Notes under the pieces: model-generated
What the model saw: only the letters and a program-made list of their open reading frames with translations
What the model was told of the DNA's origin: nothing
The model's database searches: none
Made by a program: the position numbers and the translations under genes
Origin: Stratiolaelaps scimitus
Lineage: Eukaryota > Arthropoda > Arachnida > Mesostigmata > Laelapidae
Assembly: GCA_019614645.1 (NCBI GenBank)
Contig: JABWDB010000009.1
Coordinates: 2,046,001-2,110,000 of the forward strand
Direction of reading: 5' to 3'
DNA: 64,000 nt
In this document: piece by piece, positions 13,457 through 24,062 of the stretch
Layout of the letters: each line of letters opens with the position of its first letter
Numbering within the stretch: the first letter of the stretch is position 1

Positions 13457-14445
13457 CTGACAAATCTTTACCGCCGTTCAGCATTGTGTAAAGACAGCAT
13501 TGTCACGCAAGCGACGCGTAATATATCTTGTTGCCTGGCATCACCCACCATATAGGCATGTATGTCGTTAACTAGAATGAAGCTTTACGATATCAAGGAA
13601 AGCCAGAAAATTTCAAGCGCGGTATTTTTTTCTGCCAACACGCATCCGATGCGAATGTACACAATGTCCCTTGCTATTTTTGATATTGACAAGACGAACC
13701 CCTGAACCTATAATATATACATATTATAGGTTCAGGGGTTCGTATACCTTCGATTTTTCTCACCATCCCTTCACCGCCACCTCACTATGTGCTGATCTCG
13801 GCCAGACCTAGATGAACTAAGCGTGAACTAGCAATGATCAAGGTGCCACACGTCGTTATTCAACAAATGTTCCAATGATATTTTCTCATCTCTGTTTTTT
13901 CATTGATGCCACCCGCCTTTTCCTGGGTGCATACGCAAGACGAAGTAGCGCTTTTTTGCACAAAACATAACATGGTAACGCCTTCGACATATTCGTTGTG
14001 TAGTTTTTGTCATTGCGAGGCGTCGTCACCACGGATTTTCTTCTTCTCGAGAGAGAGAGAGAGATTCGTGCAAATCTTGACAAGCGTTTCTGGCCAACGG
14101 ACATTTTCAAGCCGGCGTCCGAATCCGTTCCGTCCCGGCTCATTTCACCGTCGAGTGCTTACTCATTTCGCGTGTGTTTCCTTTGCCTGTCGTGCAAATT
14201 CGATTCTTGTTCGATTTCGTCTTTATGAATTGCCCTTACGTTTTCAGGAGAGAGAAGAGCAGAGACGCAAAGAGCAGCTCGAGAGAAAGGAGCGCCTCCT
14301 TGACGTGAACAAGGCGCCAGCCACCTCGGCTAAGCCTGGCTCGTCATCGCTGAAGGGCGATGACTATAACCCTTTGATGGGCAGTGGCGGCTCGTGCGGA
14401 TGGAGGCCATCGAAGAAAGGCCCCGCCCGAGGTGGATGAGGTTAA
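13063..14445 (+). CDS. SELENOS: Selenoprotein S (SELENOS/VIMP), with in-frame UGA read as selenocysteine
   Basis: Two exons: 13063-13350 (donor AAG|GTAATA) and 14248-14445 (acceptor TTTTCAG|GAG), joined at phase 0, giving 161 residues if TGA at 14437-14439 is read as Sec. A short lumenal N-terminus (MEDEYGEVADGLLGPRE) leads into one membrane helix at about residues 18-31. A long charged helix follows (about 64-115, DDELRRQQVMEARKSLLVKAEQ onward in two runs) that matches the p97/VCP-interacting coil. The tail is Gly-rich, GGSCGWRPSKKGPARGG-U-G. In vertebrates Sec is also the penultimate residue and pairs with a nearby Cys; the Cys in GGSC is conserved here. SELENOS sits in the ER membrane, recruits p97 and works with Derlins in ER-associated degradation. 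A SECIS hairpin downstream supports recoding. The protein is slightly shorter than the 189-residue human form. Automatic gene callers would stop at residue 159 or miss the last exon. Confidence 0.95.
13370..13452. repeat. (AT)n microsatellite, longest in the window
   Basis: About 83 bases, almost pure AT, inside the SELENOS intron 20 bases after the splice donor. Confidence 0.97.
13695..13742. repeat. Perfect 22-bp inverted repeat (hairpin)
   Basis: Arms 13695-13716 (CGAACCCCTGAACCTATAAT plus AT) and 13721-13742 are perfect reverse complements, separated by ATAC. It lies in the SELENOS intron. It has no coding content. It may be a miniature inverted-repeat remnant or a replication-made palindrome. 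Confidence 0.95.
14437..14439 (+). other. SELENOS: Selenocysteine codon (TGA) of SELENOS
   Basis: The reading frame runs ...GGT GGA TGA GGT TAA, giving Gly-Gly-Sec-Gly-stop, the family's C-terminal pattern. It is codon 160 of 161. Reading TGA as a stop would remove the catalytic residue only two codons before the real end. Confidence 0.93.
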
Positions 14446-14791
14446 GACAAGCAGCACATCGTTACGATGGTCGACGATGCACCCACGAGCTGTATGCGCC
14501 TGAAAATCTGTTGCCTTCGTGTACCGATAATAGTTCATGTGTGGGCTCACATTCACTAGTTATCAGGTCTACGGTGATATCCTGTTGTCGAGATTTCTAC
14601 CGGTTGCCTCTGTTGGTGGTGGTGGTGGTGGTTATTTCCCCGAAGTAACGGCGAGAATGTATGTATAGTATAATATATAATTATGATCGGTACAATGATG
14701 GTAATCACTTAAGAAAGGTCGTGTTCCACGTGCGCAATGCAATGTTGTCACTATTATAGTCTGTGATGTTTTAGCGAATGATGAAGGGTGA

Positions 14792-14827
14792 CATATATAT
14801 ATATATATATATATATATCTATATATT
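14792..14827. repeat. (AT)n microsatellite in the SELENOS 3'UTR
   Basis: AT run between the Sec codon and the SECIS element, so it is transcribed as part of the 3'UTR if the gene model is right. Confidence 0.9.
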
Positions 14828-14961
14828 ATTCGGCTTTGCTCGTGGGTGCATCTCGCGAAGTAACTTGTACTGCATGTCTTACAGTGGATATGATGGCCAG
14901 TGCCATAGTTATCGTCGAACAGATCCACTGATGCCATGGCCGTCATCTGCGGTGGCGAATA

Positions 14962-15048
14962 TTGCCAATCTCCATAGCGATGTGACGCATTTGCCATAAA
15001 GACCAGTGTGGTTTGGGCTAATGCTGATGGCTTACGGGATGGCAAGAG
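14962..15048 (+). ncRNA. SECIS element (type II) in the SELENOS 3'UTR
   Basis: Core on the 5' side is GTGA at 14982-14985 and on the 3' side TGAT at 15025-15028, which provide the tandem G-A pairs. Between them helix II pairs GCATT (14987-14991) with AATGC (15020-15024) and GCC (14993-14995) with GGC (15016-15018) around one T-T mismatch. Unpaired AAA (14998-15000) lies 12 bases after the 5' core, the usual distance. A mini-stem ACCA/TGGT with loop GTG (15002-15012) tops it, which defines type II. The lower helix includes TTGCCA with TGGCAA. The element lies about 545 bases past the Sec codon, comfortably above the minimum spacing. It would bind SBP2 to recruit the Sec-specific elongation factor. 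Confidence 0.9.
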
Positions 15049-15073
15049 AACCGTTTATTTTAACGCCTAATCA

Positions 15074-15079
15074 AATAAA
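15074..15079 (+). terminator. Poly(A) signal of SELENOS
   Basis: Canonical AATAAA about 25 bases past the SECIS hairpin. It gives a 3'UTR of about 650 bases that keeps the SECIS inside the mRNA. Confidence 0.7.
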
Positions 15080-15595
15080 GACAGCAAATGATACTCGATA
15101 CGTTTTATAACCGGCAATAATTGTGTCGTTATTTTATTAGCATTCGGTGCAACTGTGTTTGATATTCGTTATCAGGTCATCATTGGGGTGATAAAGTATT
15201 GTTTGCAATGCGTGATAATTAAATCACTCCTTTCTCTGCTATAACTATCCAACTATTTGATTACCCCCGTTAAAACCGATGTATAAATATTGTGTAAAGC
15301 AGCTAGCGAATGTGACTAGAATAACGGCTCAATATAAATATGAGATTACAATGATTTGGCTTTGAGACTTCTATAACCGAGAATGTATCGCATTCGTAAA
15401 CTCGTTCTCAATGAGATCAGCCGCGCTACTGATTAGACATTCCAGTAGCAAAATGCGAGGGAACGAGGTGAATAACACTTGGAATTGATATATCATTTCA
15501 ATAACTATATTTACATGTTTAGCGATTTGTTCATAAATCGATTCATTCGCGTGAGCCTCCGTCGCTGTTGAGCTTCATGGTCTGGTTCGGTGGAT

Positions 15596-18426
15596 TTAGC
15601 AGCCGTTCTGACTAATTCGTTGATAGAATTCGATAACCTGCGGGTCGGCGCGGACTGCCGATGCCTTGAAGTCAAGCACCTTGAGACCTTGTAGGCTGGA
15701 TGCGCGCGAAAGGGCAACGTACGCTTGCCCCGATTCGAACACCTTGGCCAAACTGATCTCGACGGCGTCCATTGTCAAGCCCTGACTTTTATGTATACTC
15801 ATCGCCCAAGCGAACTTGAGCGGAATCTGTTTCCTGCTAAACGAGGCGCCTCCTGATCCTGTGATCGTCCATTTTTCATGGCCGACCGATGTTGTGATCC
15901 CCTTTTTGAACTTGACTATGGGAAGTCCCGTCTTGTCAAAGCCGATCACTACACCCCGACTTCCGTTTGCCAGACCGTCAGCCACTTTCGTATTCTTGAC
16001 GAGCATAACCTGGGTGCCAATCTTCAGCCTCAATACACTTTGGACAGGCAAGTGGTTGTCCAGGAAGATTTTCATACTTTCAACAGAGTCAGTGGACCTG
16101 AATAGCTTCGTTGTCCCGGATAGCCTCCCGAAGAACTGCTCATTAACGGCATCCACATCGACATTGTGCGTCGACAGCTTCGTCGCAAGAATGCCATCAC
16201 CGTCCACCTTGTTCAATATAGTGTCCGTCAGAATTCTAGCGCTGGCCTCGGAACACCTAAAAAGTACGATGAAACAAATGCATATTGTCTCGAGCGGAAT
16301 CAGGCATATTGTCGTGGTCGTAACGAGGATTAACTATGACGTCGCTACAAGCATACTCCGTTGTCGAGCTTCGCTGCATTCCGTTGATGCCGTTTCCTAA
16401 TTAATAAATAGGTTTTTAAAATATATATTTTTTAGATGAATATGTATCTGAGCCATGGAATCCAGCACGAAGTAACCAACCGGCGAAACAGACCGAACTT
16501 AAGCAAAAAAACATCAGCTCACCTTCCCATGCGGATCTCTTGTAAGATCGAAACGAATTCGCGATCCTTTTGTCGATGAACTTCTTTTAGTTCGTAGATC
16601 TTGCCTATGACATCCTCCCAACACTCGGCCTGAAACACAAACTTTCTTTGGCCTGTTTTACTGACCGGTGGCAACTGTAGAAAATCCCCTGAGAGAATCA
16701 CCTGGATACCCCCGAATGGCTTGTCTGAGTTTCTCAACGCACGTGCCACACCCTCCAGCTTTTCGAAGTACGCTCCGTCCAAGAGTGATATCTCATCGAT
16801 AATTAAATGCTGACACCGTTTCCAGTTTGCCATTGCAGGACTCTTGCGTGCCTTTTCGGTCAATGAGGAAACTGGTGCATCTCCAAGACCGATTCCTGAA
16901 ACGGAATATCTATATATATATATAATTCTCTTTTTTTAAAGTATGATGTTCTTAATGAAATTATTCAAACATACAATAATTAGGAATTAGTTCTAGGGAT
17001 TATTTGGGGCGGATTAGTAGGAGGCCGAGGAAAAATTGACGGTGTTATAGCCTTCACTAAACTAAACTTTTTCGGGCTAACTCTCAGCCAACATTTAAAG
17101 TCCACGGTACGACCGCTTTCGGCATTGCTTCTGAAGACGGAGAACCCCCTTCTAAAGGCAAATGTGCAACGGGGGGGATTGAACCCCTGGGTGCACCTAC
17201 GTCCGTCTCCTCCGATTGCAAGGCCCACACGAATGCATCTCGAGATCATCCACCGGGCTCGACGTTATAGCCTTCGCTAGTCGATCTCTATCAATGACGA
17301 CTGCCAGAGCGTTGTCGCATAAACGTTTAGCAAATGTTTTGCACAAACTTACCGGCGAATGAGTGTACCGTCGACCCTCCTAGATGGGTCGCAGCAATAC
17401 CAGTACTCGCGGTGACGAAGGTTGAGTTCGGTGGAAGTGCGTTGATGATGCGCTTGAGTAAAAACGTCTTCCCGGTACCCGCTGAACCGGTGAAAAAGAT
17501 CGACGTTCCAGTTTTCACCAAAGCTAACACCTGGCGCTGTTCCTTCGAGAGAGATATCGGCGCCGACGATAACATGGGTCCTATTTGGTGGCCGAGGCTA
17601 TTAGTATTCTCTCGATCATTCGCGGTAACCGTCCTGAGTCGTTTCGAGTTCGGGGTCTTCAATGGGGACGTGCCGCCTTTACGAACCAGGGCGCCATCGC
17701 GGGTTACAAATAGAGGCGAGATCTCCTCTAAGCCTTGGTTTTGTTGCAAAAGCTTCTCGCGCAACCTAACTTTCGGCCGATCTGGCGTGATTACTGCCGA
17801 TTTGATGGTAAGCATCTTCACAAAGGTTGCAAGCGTGCTCGCAGCACAGTTAGCAAACATCACTCGGGTGAGCTCCTTCTTCAAGGCCAAGGTCATCTTG
17901 CCATCCTTGACAAATTTTCGGTGAACAGTCACATTGTCACTTGTCATCGGCAATAGGAGTGCCTTCATCATCTTCGGCGCTTCAACGCGCACCTGGGAGA
18001 AAAGTGGACATTCATTATTTCGTTACAAGATAGATAATGAGGCTATAAGAGTCGTTCGTTTATATCCGTTTGTTTTCCGCCCAATAGCTTAGAATATTTC
18101 GGTCATTCTAGTTGATCGAATCCAGGTCACTCCTGAAAATATTTCAGCCACAACACGTAAAATTATCGAACTTCGCAAACTCTTACGGATTTCTCGATAA
18201 ACTCCACCACCGGTACCACATAACGATAATGATACTCGATTAATAGCAAACAATGACATTTCCGGGTCATAAAGGCCGCCCTCACCATGACATCCCGGTA
18301 GGAATTTCTATAGATTGTAGCCGTTGCCTCCCGAAACGATTGACGGGATGCGATACTTCCATTAGCGTGTAGCTTTTCGATGGTGCAGCTTCCCGAAATC
18401 GGAGTCGACTCAATACGTAATGCCAT
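15596..18426 (-). CDS. PIF1: PIF1 5'-to-3' DNA helicase
   Basis: Four exons: 18426-18286, 17992-17353, 16895-16523 and 16256-15596, all joins in phase, giving 604 residues (human 641). Donors are ATG|GTGAGG, GCCG|GTAAGT and GGAAG|GTGAGC. PIF1 is a superfamily 1B helicase acting at telomeres, replication forks and G-quadruplexes, and in mitochondria. Seen: an N-terminal region with MRVEAPKMMKALLLPMTSDN and the conserved TRDGALV area, Walker A FFTGSAGTGKTFLLKRI, motif Ia ATASTGIAA-like (TASTGIAATHLGGSTVHSFAG), Walker B LIIDEISLLDG, motif III GGIQVILSGDFLQLPPV, the PIF1 element AWAMSIHKSQGLTMDAVEISL and motif VI GQAYVALSRA. Exon 1 starts directly after a TTTCAG acceptor, so an untranslated upstream exon is likely. 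The gene is tail to tail with SELENOS, about 500 bases apart. A SINE copy sits in intron 2. Confidence 0.96.
17082..17264 (-). mobile_element. tRNA-derived SINE, copy A (in PIF1 intron 2)
   Basis: On the minus strand it begins GTCGAGCCCGGTGG, followed by a box A-like stretch, GGCCTTGCAATCGGAGGA and a box B (GGGTTCAATCC). The shared 3' body contains CACATTTGCCTTTA, AGAAGCAATGCCGAAAGCGG and AATGTTGGCTGAGAG. Copies B (54786-54971) and C (37915-38068) carry the same blocks in the same order. The A/B promoter boxes are those of a tRNA, which marks an RNA polymerase III SINE. Confidence 0.8.
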
Positions 18427-20014
18427 CTGAAAGAAATTATATGGTTATCATAATGAGGGTAGAAAAACAACTAGAAAAATTAATGACCGCCCGTTTTCCT
18501 CCAAGTGTCACGGTCTTCTCGTTTAGTGCTATTCCAATGTTGCAATGATAATTACGTGCACCGTGAACTTTCCCGAACCACCGGCCGATATATAGCCGAA
18601 AATATAACTCAGTACGCCGACATAATATATATGAAATTATTCGATATAATTTCTAATCTCCACTTTCAGTAGTGTGCCGCTTGACTAACCGATATAGCCA
18701 GCGTAGTGATAATTTGTTGGCGACATCTTTCAACTACACTTATGCTCGGTTTCGTTCATTAAGGCAATACTGTGACCAGGTCCTAGCTCTCGATGATTAA
18801 ATAAAATGACGAACTCATTTATTTGTCAAAGCATCTGACAGACGTCAGCATTCAACTTTTAGGTATTACTATGAGGACACCAAGGTATATTGATCGAGTT
18901 GCACAGGCTACAGTTGCTCCTGTATTAGAAATACTACTTATTGCCAGCGGACAGTGTTTCGTCGCAGTATCACTGATTTCCTATATAAAGTAGGCACTGA
19001 TTCAATTACGTGAAATTGACATGAAAATTGTAGAGAATATCTCAAGAATATTTACAACTGGATAATGTATAAGAACTGCACGAAGTGTCGTTGACGTCGA
19101 TAACGATTCGATTACTATCACATATGAATTCGTTGTGCGCTTACCTTATTGAATAAAAGTGTTTGCACAAATGCACATATCACATGGACAAAATGAATCA
19201 GATGGTGAACTTCAGAGTGTACCGAAGCCCTATTAAATCGAGCAAATCAGCCGGCGCCAACGGATATTTAATTTTTAAATCCCCGCAACAGAGCGGGATA
19301 AAGGTCAGTGGCGCTGACTAACATGGTCGCGCTGGTGGCGGCCTCTTCTTCTTCGCGTCGCATCTCCCTCTGATTTGGTCGATTAGGCTGATGATGATCA
19401 TGGCTTCGCCGCGTCGACGGCAACTGACATGTTGGGGCAAAACAACGTTCGGAAATATCATCATACGTTTGCTGAATACGCCTTTTTTTTCCTTCAAAAA
19501 CAACAGCTCGTCAACGAAAAAGCTACGAGTTGAGCCCCTTACAGGAATGGCTTACCCTCTCCCTATCGTGCACCAGCCTGAGCCTGGAGCACTTTCCCCA
19601 ATTTGTGGAGAGGACGGCCTGACCAGCTGACTCTTACAATATCCATACGTTCATTCGTGTGCGTTTTGCGCGCTGAAACTCTTCACCGTCGTCAAATTCG
19701 AATAGGTAAAAATCGGTTCGGATTTCGACAGATCTTCGAGGTAGTGAAAGCGGTCAATCTTTTCAAGGAATTGATTTTCATCCGCTTCGCTCGAAGCCGT
19801 TAGTCGCAATGCTGTGCTATGCTCTATCTCGTTGATGGAATCGTGGAACAGAATCGTGTCCGCCTGGAACGCTTCCTGGATAGGAACGTGACTCGGTTCG
19901 TATAACGGCTATAAATCAAATCACTGTTATCTAGATGAAAGTGTTGCTGCAAGAGATAAGCTGAGGCGTATTTACGCATAATCAACTTGTGTCTAACGCT
20001 TGTTTTCGTTGTAG
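18427..20014. other. Intergenic region between PIF1 and TTC33 (divergent)
   Basis: About 1.6 kb holding the promoters and any untranslated first exons of both genes. No conserved coding segment is visible on either strand. Confidence 0.6.
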
Positions 20015-20027
20015 CCGCATTGCCGCA

Positions 20028-20902
20028 ATGGTGCTCGAACGTCCCCCATCGTCAGCTCCGAGGCCGTCGATCTGGAAGAAGCGAACACCTCGTCTGGTCG
20101 GATCTGCGCTGGTTTCCGACGATAGCGATGAGGACGATACAGCTCCGATGGATGTCGCCACAGGATCGAGAAGCGATAGCTCGTATGAAGGATGCGATCC
20201 GAGCGTTTATGACCGAGACGTTGCGACGTCTAATCCTCCAACGGTACACGGCGGTCGCAAGAAGGTTGAACTATTGACCGATGAGGAGTTTAGCAAAATT
20301 GTGCATAGGATCGATTCAATGTGCCAAAATGGGCTGTGGGGCTGTGCATTGGAGCATATTGACGAACTGCTGGCTCGGAGATGTGACGAAAAAGTTCTCG
20401 AGATGAAGGCTCAGGTAAGCGGCGTCCAGTGGAATACATTGAAATTCTTGTAAGAACAATGAAATTGATGAAATTCTAGAAGTAACAAACATTCTTGCTC
20501 ACCTAATTGATTTCTGAGATATATGGCCGTGTTAATTCGTCAATTGATAACTTAAGGATAACTTTGGTTGGTTCCTCTAAAACCAAGGAGCTATAAGTCT
20601 CTTACGGTTGACGTTCTTTGCTGCAGATTCTCATGGAGCTGAGACGGGACTACGATGCTATCCGATGTTGTGAGGGCTCCATTAAGCTGAACCCACTTTG
20701 GTGGGTTGCGCACAACACTCACGGACGGGCTTTGCTTGCCTTTGGGGAGCCTCATCTTGCTCTGAAAGCATTTCAAAGGGCGCTAAGGTTGAACCCTGCG
20801 GACGACGAACTTCGGGAAGAGTTCCACTGGACCCGACGCAATACTCATGGATTCGTGCCTGCAGACGGCTGCGACTTTCGAAACCTCGTTAGAAGACGCT
20901 AG
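20028..20902 (+). CDS. TTC33: TTC33, tetratricopeptide repeat protein 33
   Basis: Two coding exons: 20028-20414 (donor CAG|GTAAGC) and 20627-20902 (acceptor CTGCAG|ATT), phase 0, 220 residues. The exon with the start codon begins at about 20015 after TTGTAG, so an upstream noncoding exon is likely. The N-terminal third is low-complexity and acidic (ALVSDDSDEDDTAP). The TPR part follows: an EEFSKIVHRIDSMCQNGLWG helix pair, VLEMKAQILMELRRDYDAIR, then INP-type repeat units (CCEGSIKLNPLWWVAHNTHG and ALLAFGEPHLALKAFQRALR with LNPADDELREEFHW). The EMKAQ junction, the spacing of the repeats and the closing acidic-Trp helix match TTC33 (human 262 residues), but this protein lacks the long C-terminal tail. 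TPRs bind partner proteins; the cellular role of TTC33 is poorly known. Confidence 0.85.
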
Positions 20903-20993
20903 CAGCCCGGTTACAAACGGGCTGATTGTAAATTGAACGCTTCCCGATTCGAGGCACTCACCCCACGTTATATATTAACATATACATACCTTC

Positions 20994-21024
<31 letters not shown>

Positions 21025-21026
21025 TT
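20994..21026. repeat. (AT)n microsatellite
   Basis: AT run about 90 bases past the TTC33 stop, probably in its 3'UTR. Confidence 0.9.
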
Positions 21027-21605
21027 GTTGTGTTCTTTATTATCATAATCATTTTCTACTAATGAGTAGCGGTGTAGGTTCAGCTATGATCCATCTATCG
21101 AGGGAATAATAGGTGTGTCGTGCAACAATACCCGTACCGCCGTCAACTATCAAGACAGCAGACAGATTCTTCTTGGGGTGTTGACCGTGAATCTCGTTCC
21201 TACAAAACCTACCATGCATATGATGAAGTTAGGGTTTTTTGCCATATACAACAATTAACAGCTATGAGATCAAATGGGATTATCAGAGGTGGACATTATC
21301 TGTATTGGCTCCTTCGGGCCGGGATCAGGATCAAATTGTTCAAACGCGTTTGTTATATTCAACTTTGGAAGAAACGACCAAAAAACCCAGTCCCTGCAAT
21401 AAAATACGATCATTGTCACGGTAGCCTTGACGATGGGGCTTCGGCGAGCGTCTGGTCGATGATATCTACTTTTTTCAATCGTCATGTGAGGTTGTTCTTG
21501 TTGCATTAGATTGTCGTCTGCCTCTATCTTTATAGTACTTTTTTGTATTTCCAACTGTTACTACCCCTGAGGCGTGAAGCCACTTGTTCAGTATGCCGTC
21601 AGCTT

Positions 21606-21840
21606 CCTCAAGGGTTGGGTATGGGGGTGTTGCCTTTAATTAAGCTTGGTCCCTCTAGAGCCGGTCCGGTTCCAGAAGAAACCTCTCCCGGTCGGCCTTC
21701 GAGGTCTCGCCGTCTTATCTTCTCTAATTCTTCCTCTAGTTTCTTCATCATTCTGTTCAAGAATCGCGCGCTGTTGGTCCAGCCTTCCGCTGCCGCGAGC
21801 ATGGTGTCGATAACCTGCTTGCCACTATTAGTACTTGCAG
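21606..21840 (-). mobile_element. Possible non-LTR retrotransposon ORF2 C-terminal remnant
   Basis: On the minus strand the frame reads GKQVIDTMLAAAEGW, TNSARFLNRMMKKLEEELEK, IRRRDLEGRP and stops 27 residues later. The helix pair with AEGW...FLNRMM resembles the very end of some R1/LOA-like non-LTR reverse-transcriptase proteins, where a Trp-containing helix precedes the stop. No reverse-transcriptase core is present. The likeness is from general pattern memory, so the call is weak. Confidence 0.25.
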
Positions 21841-22626
21841 TATACGTTTCGCAGCCTAAATAGGAAATGCATGCAAAGGATAATTATATCGCAATGAATG
21901 CTAACAGATTAAAAGCGAAATTGTTCTGTTGCGTCGAAATTTTCAAGCAGCCCTTATTCTGTTTAGGTTAAAAGAAGACATCCTATTGTTCATGGTTGCC
22001 CGTTTATTTTTGTTTTATTACGAATAAAAAAACGGTAGCTACCCTGCTTACCCCGCGCCTCCCAAGTTAGAGGGAGTCCAGGAGTTGGGCCAGCAGGCAG
22101 GAGAGGGACCGTGACAGGCCACTAAGCAGACCCGGAGGTCCGGCACCAATGGCCTCGTCTAGTGCCCCGGTTGCCCAAGCTGCATTGAGGACCACTTGCT
22201 CGTCCACCGCTCAATCAGTCCGTCCTGATTTGAAGACGTGGCCCCTTCCGTCTCGCAGCTACGTTCCTCATCTCCATTGCGCCTCATCAGCTTGATTGAT
22301 CTTCAACTAAACCCTATGAACTAGTGAAGGCGATAAACGGAAGCAAATCTGCCTAGTGGGTTATTCATATGTGACTGATGTCTAAGCAGGAATATCTACG
22401 TGTACCAAAATTCAAACATTCGGCACACAACACCAGTTAGCTATTGAAGGACAGGTTCGACAGGTGGACATAGATAGTTTTCCGTGGTAGTATGATTGAT
22501 GTGGGGACATACAAGTTCTGGGTGCTCGTTATCTATTGGCCAATCACCACCTATAACAACTGCTGCTGCTGCCACTACTGGGTGTCCCTTTGTCGAAGGC
22601 TTCCTGTTATTAACAGTGAATAGTAA

Positions 22627-22648
22627 TCATCATCATCATCATCATCAC
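22627..22648. repeat. (CAT)n microsatellite
   Basis: About seven CAT units. Confidence 0.9.
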
Positions 22649-24041
22649 ACCTACGACCCAAACCATAATTCATCAGCATCTCTCGTCACCTTTTCTCCGC
22701 CTATCCCCATACCTATGATTAATGAGTACTCAGTAGCTGTACAATGGTCAATATGACTTAAAGTATTTTCCATCATGTTTATTTCATCATTGGCGCTTAG
22801 CATTTCAATCCAATCATGCCTCATCAGTAGTAGACACGCGTTTGCGTTCCATCCTCATTAACCAATGCACAATTAATGCAATGTTTTCTCCCGGTCATCG
22901 CTCCCATCATCTCGTACTCTGTGTGCATCTCCATAAAACCGCACCTTCGCCGCTAGATCATGTATACAAATAACCCGATTCCCCCTCCATTGAAAACGAT
23001 GCAGAAACACAGTCGCTCTCTCGGCGATCTGTCGAGCCATCGTCCCAGCTGTCGGCCGGTTACCTCCACAAGACTCCGTCGATGACGACGAACCCGCTAA
23101 AGCGATTTCGGCCACTCTCGTTTTAAAATGCGCTTGCATTGTCTACACCACTCTCCATTTTCTTTTCTAGATTTCATAAATCCGCTATGCAAAGTTATTA
23201 TTCTTATTATTATTACTATTATTAGTACATTGCTACTATTTAGAACGAGCTTGGTTAATCGTATTGCGCATTCGTTAATGTAACGCGTCGCCGCGGCAAC
23301 GTCGCTGTTGCTCGTTATTAAGTGTTCACATCTCAGTGCGTTTATCGTATGCCCCCCCCGGCCTGTTAAACGACAACGGAGCGCAAAAAAAAATACAAGT
23401 ACCTCGACTGCGCTGCCGAGTGGATTCGCTTTCAATCGCTAATCGCGTCGGCTCTCACTGCATTGCTTTGCTCATTCAAAGCGTTAATTCCGACTTCGAC
23501 CTCGAAGAACGAATCAAGCTCACCTCCGTGACTAGATCAAAAAAATATGCGTATCACACCTGTTCGCCTGTTCCTCGCGGCGTATCTGAGATAGCAGAGT
23601 GAACGGCCGCACACACACACGTCACCTCCTCCGATCGTCTCCTCAGATCGCTCTCGCCTGCTCATATACAAGGACTATGATAGTGGACGCGTATCAGGCT
23701 ATCGTTTGAGCCGACTTATGCGCAGAGCCGATGACGTCTCACCGGCCGGCAGGTTCCACACCGCCAGGCGGGGCTCGAAAAACGTGTCAATTGTTTACGA
23801 ATGCCTAAGGGGTTTATGCACAGAGATAAGGAGGGGAGAAACTAGCCAGCAATACCGCGCCACCCAGTTGATCTCCCTATAATATATCGCTACCTAGGCA
23901 GTAGCCCTGCTGTTGCTGCATTTACAGGTGTTCTTTTGTTTTACCGCCCTCTACCGGGTGCGAGCAGGTAAGCGCATACGCGGAAGCTCGTTATATAAAG
24001 CCATGCTGTCGGACTCCTTGAATTGCTTGCTTTACACCTCA

Positions 24042-24062
24042 TTATATATATATATATATATA
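24042..24062. repeat. (AT)n microsatellite
   Basis: Short pure TA run; a (GT)n run and ATGT-rich stretch follow to about 24150. Confidence 0.9.

Larger units (their letters stand above)
13351..14247 (+). other. Intron of SELENOS
   Basis: 897-base intron with GTAATA donor and TTTTCAG acceptor. It holds a long (AT)n tract 20 bases after the donor and a 48-base perfect hairpin at 13695-13742. Confidence 0.85.

Noticed and set aside
14881..14950. ATGATGGCC...GGCCGTCAT stem as an alternative SECIS
   Set aside because: The 3' side lacks the GA needed for the non-Watson-Crick core, whereas the hairpin at 14962-15048 has every required element.
15816..16400. 194-codon plus-strand open frame
   Set aside because: Antisense to PIF1 exon 4, which has clear helicase motifs.
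17334..17924. 196-codon plus-strand open frame
   Set aside because: Antisense to PIF1 exon 2 with Walker A.
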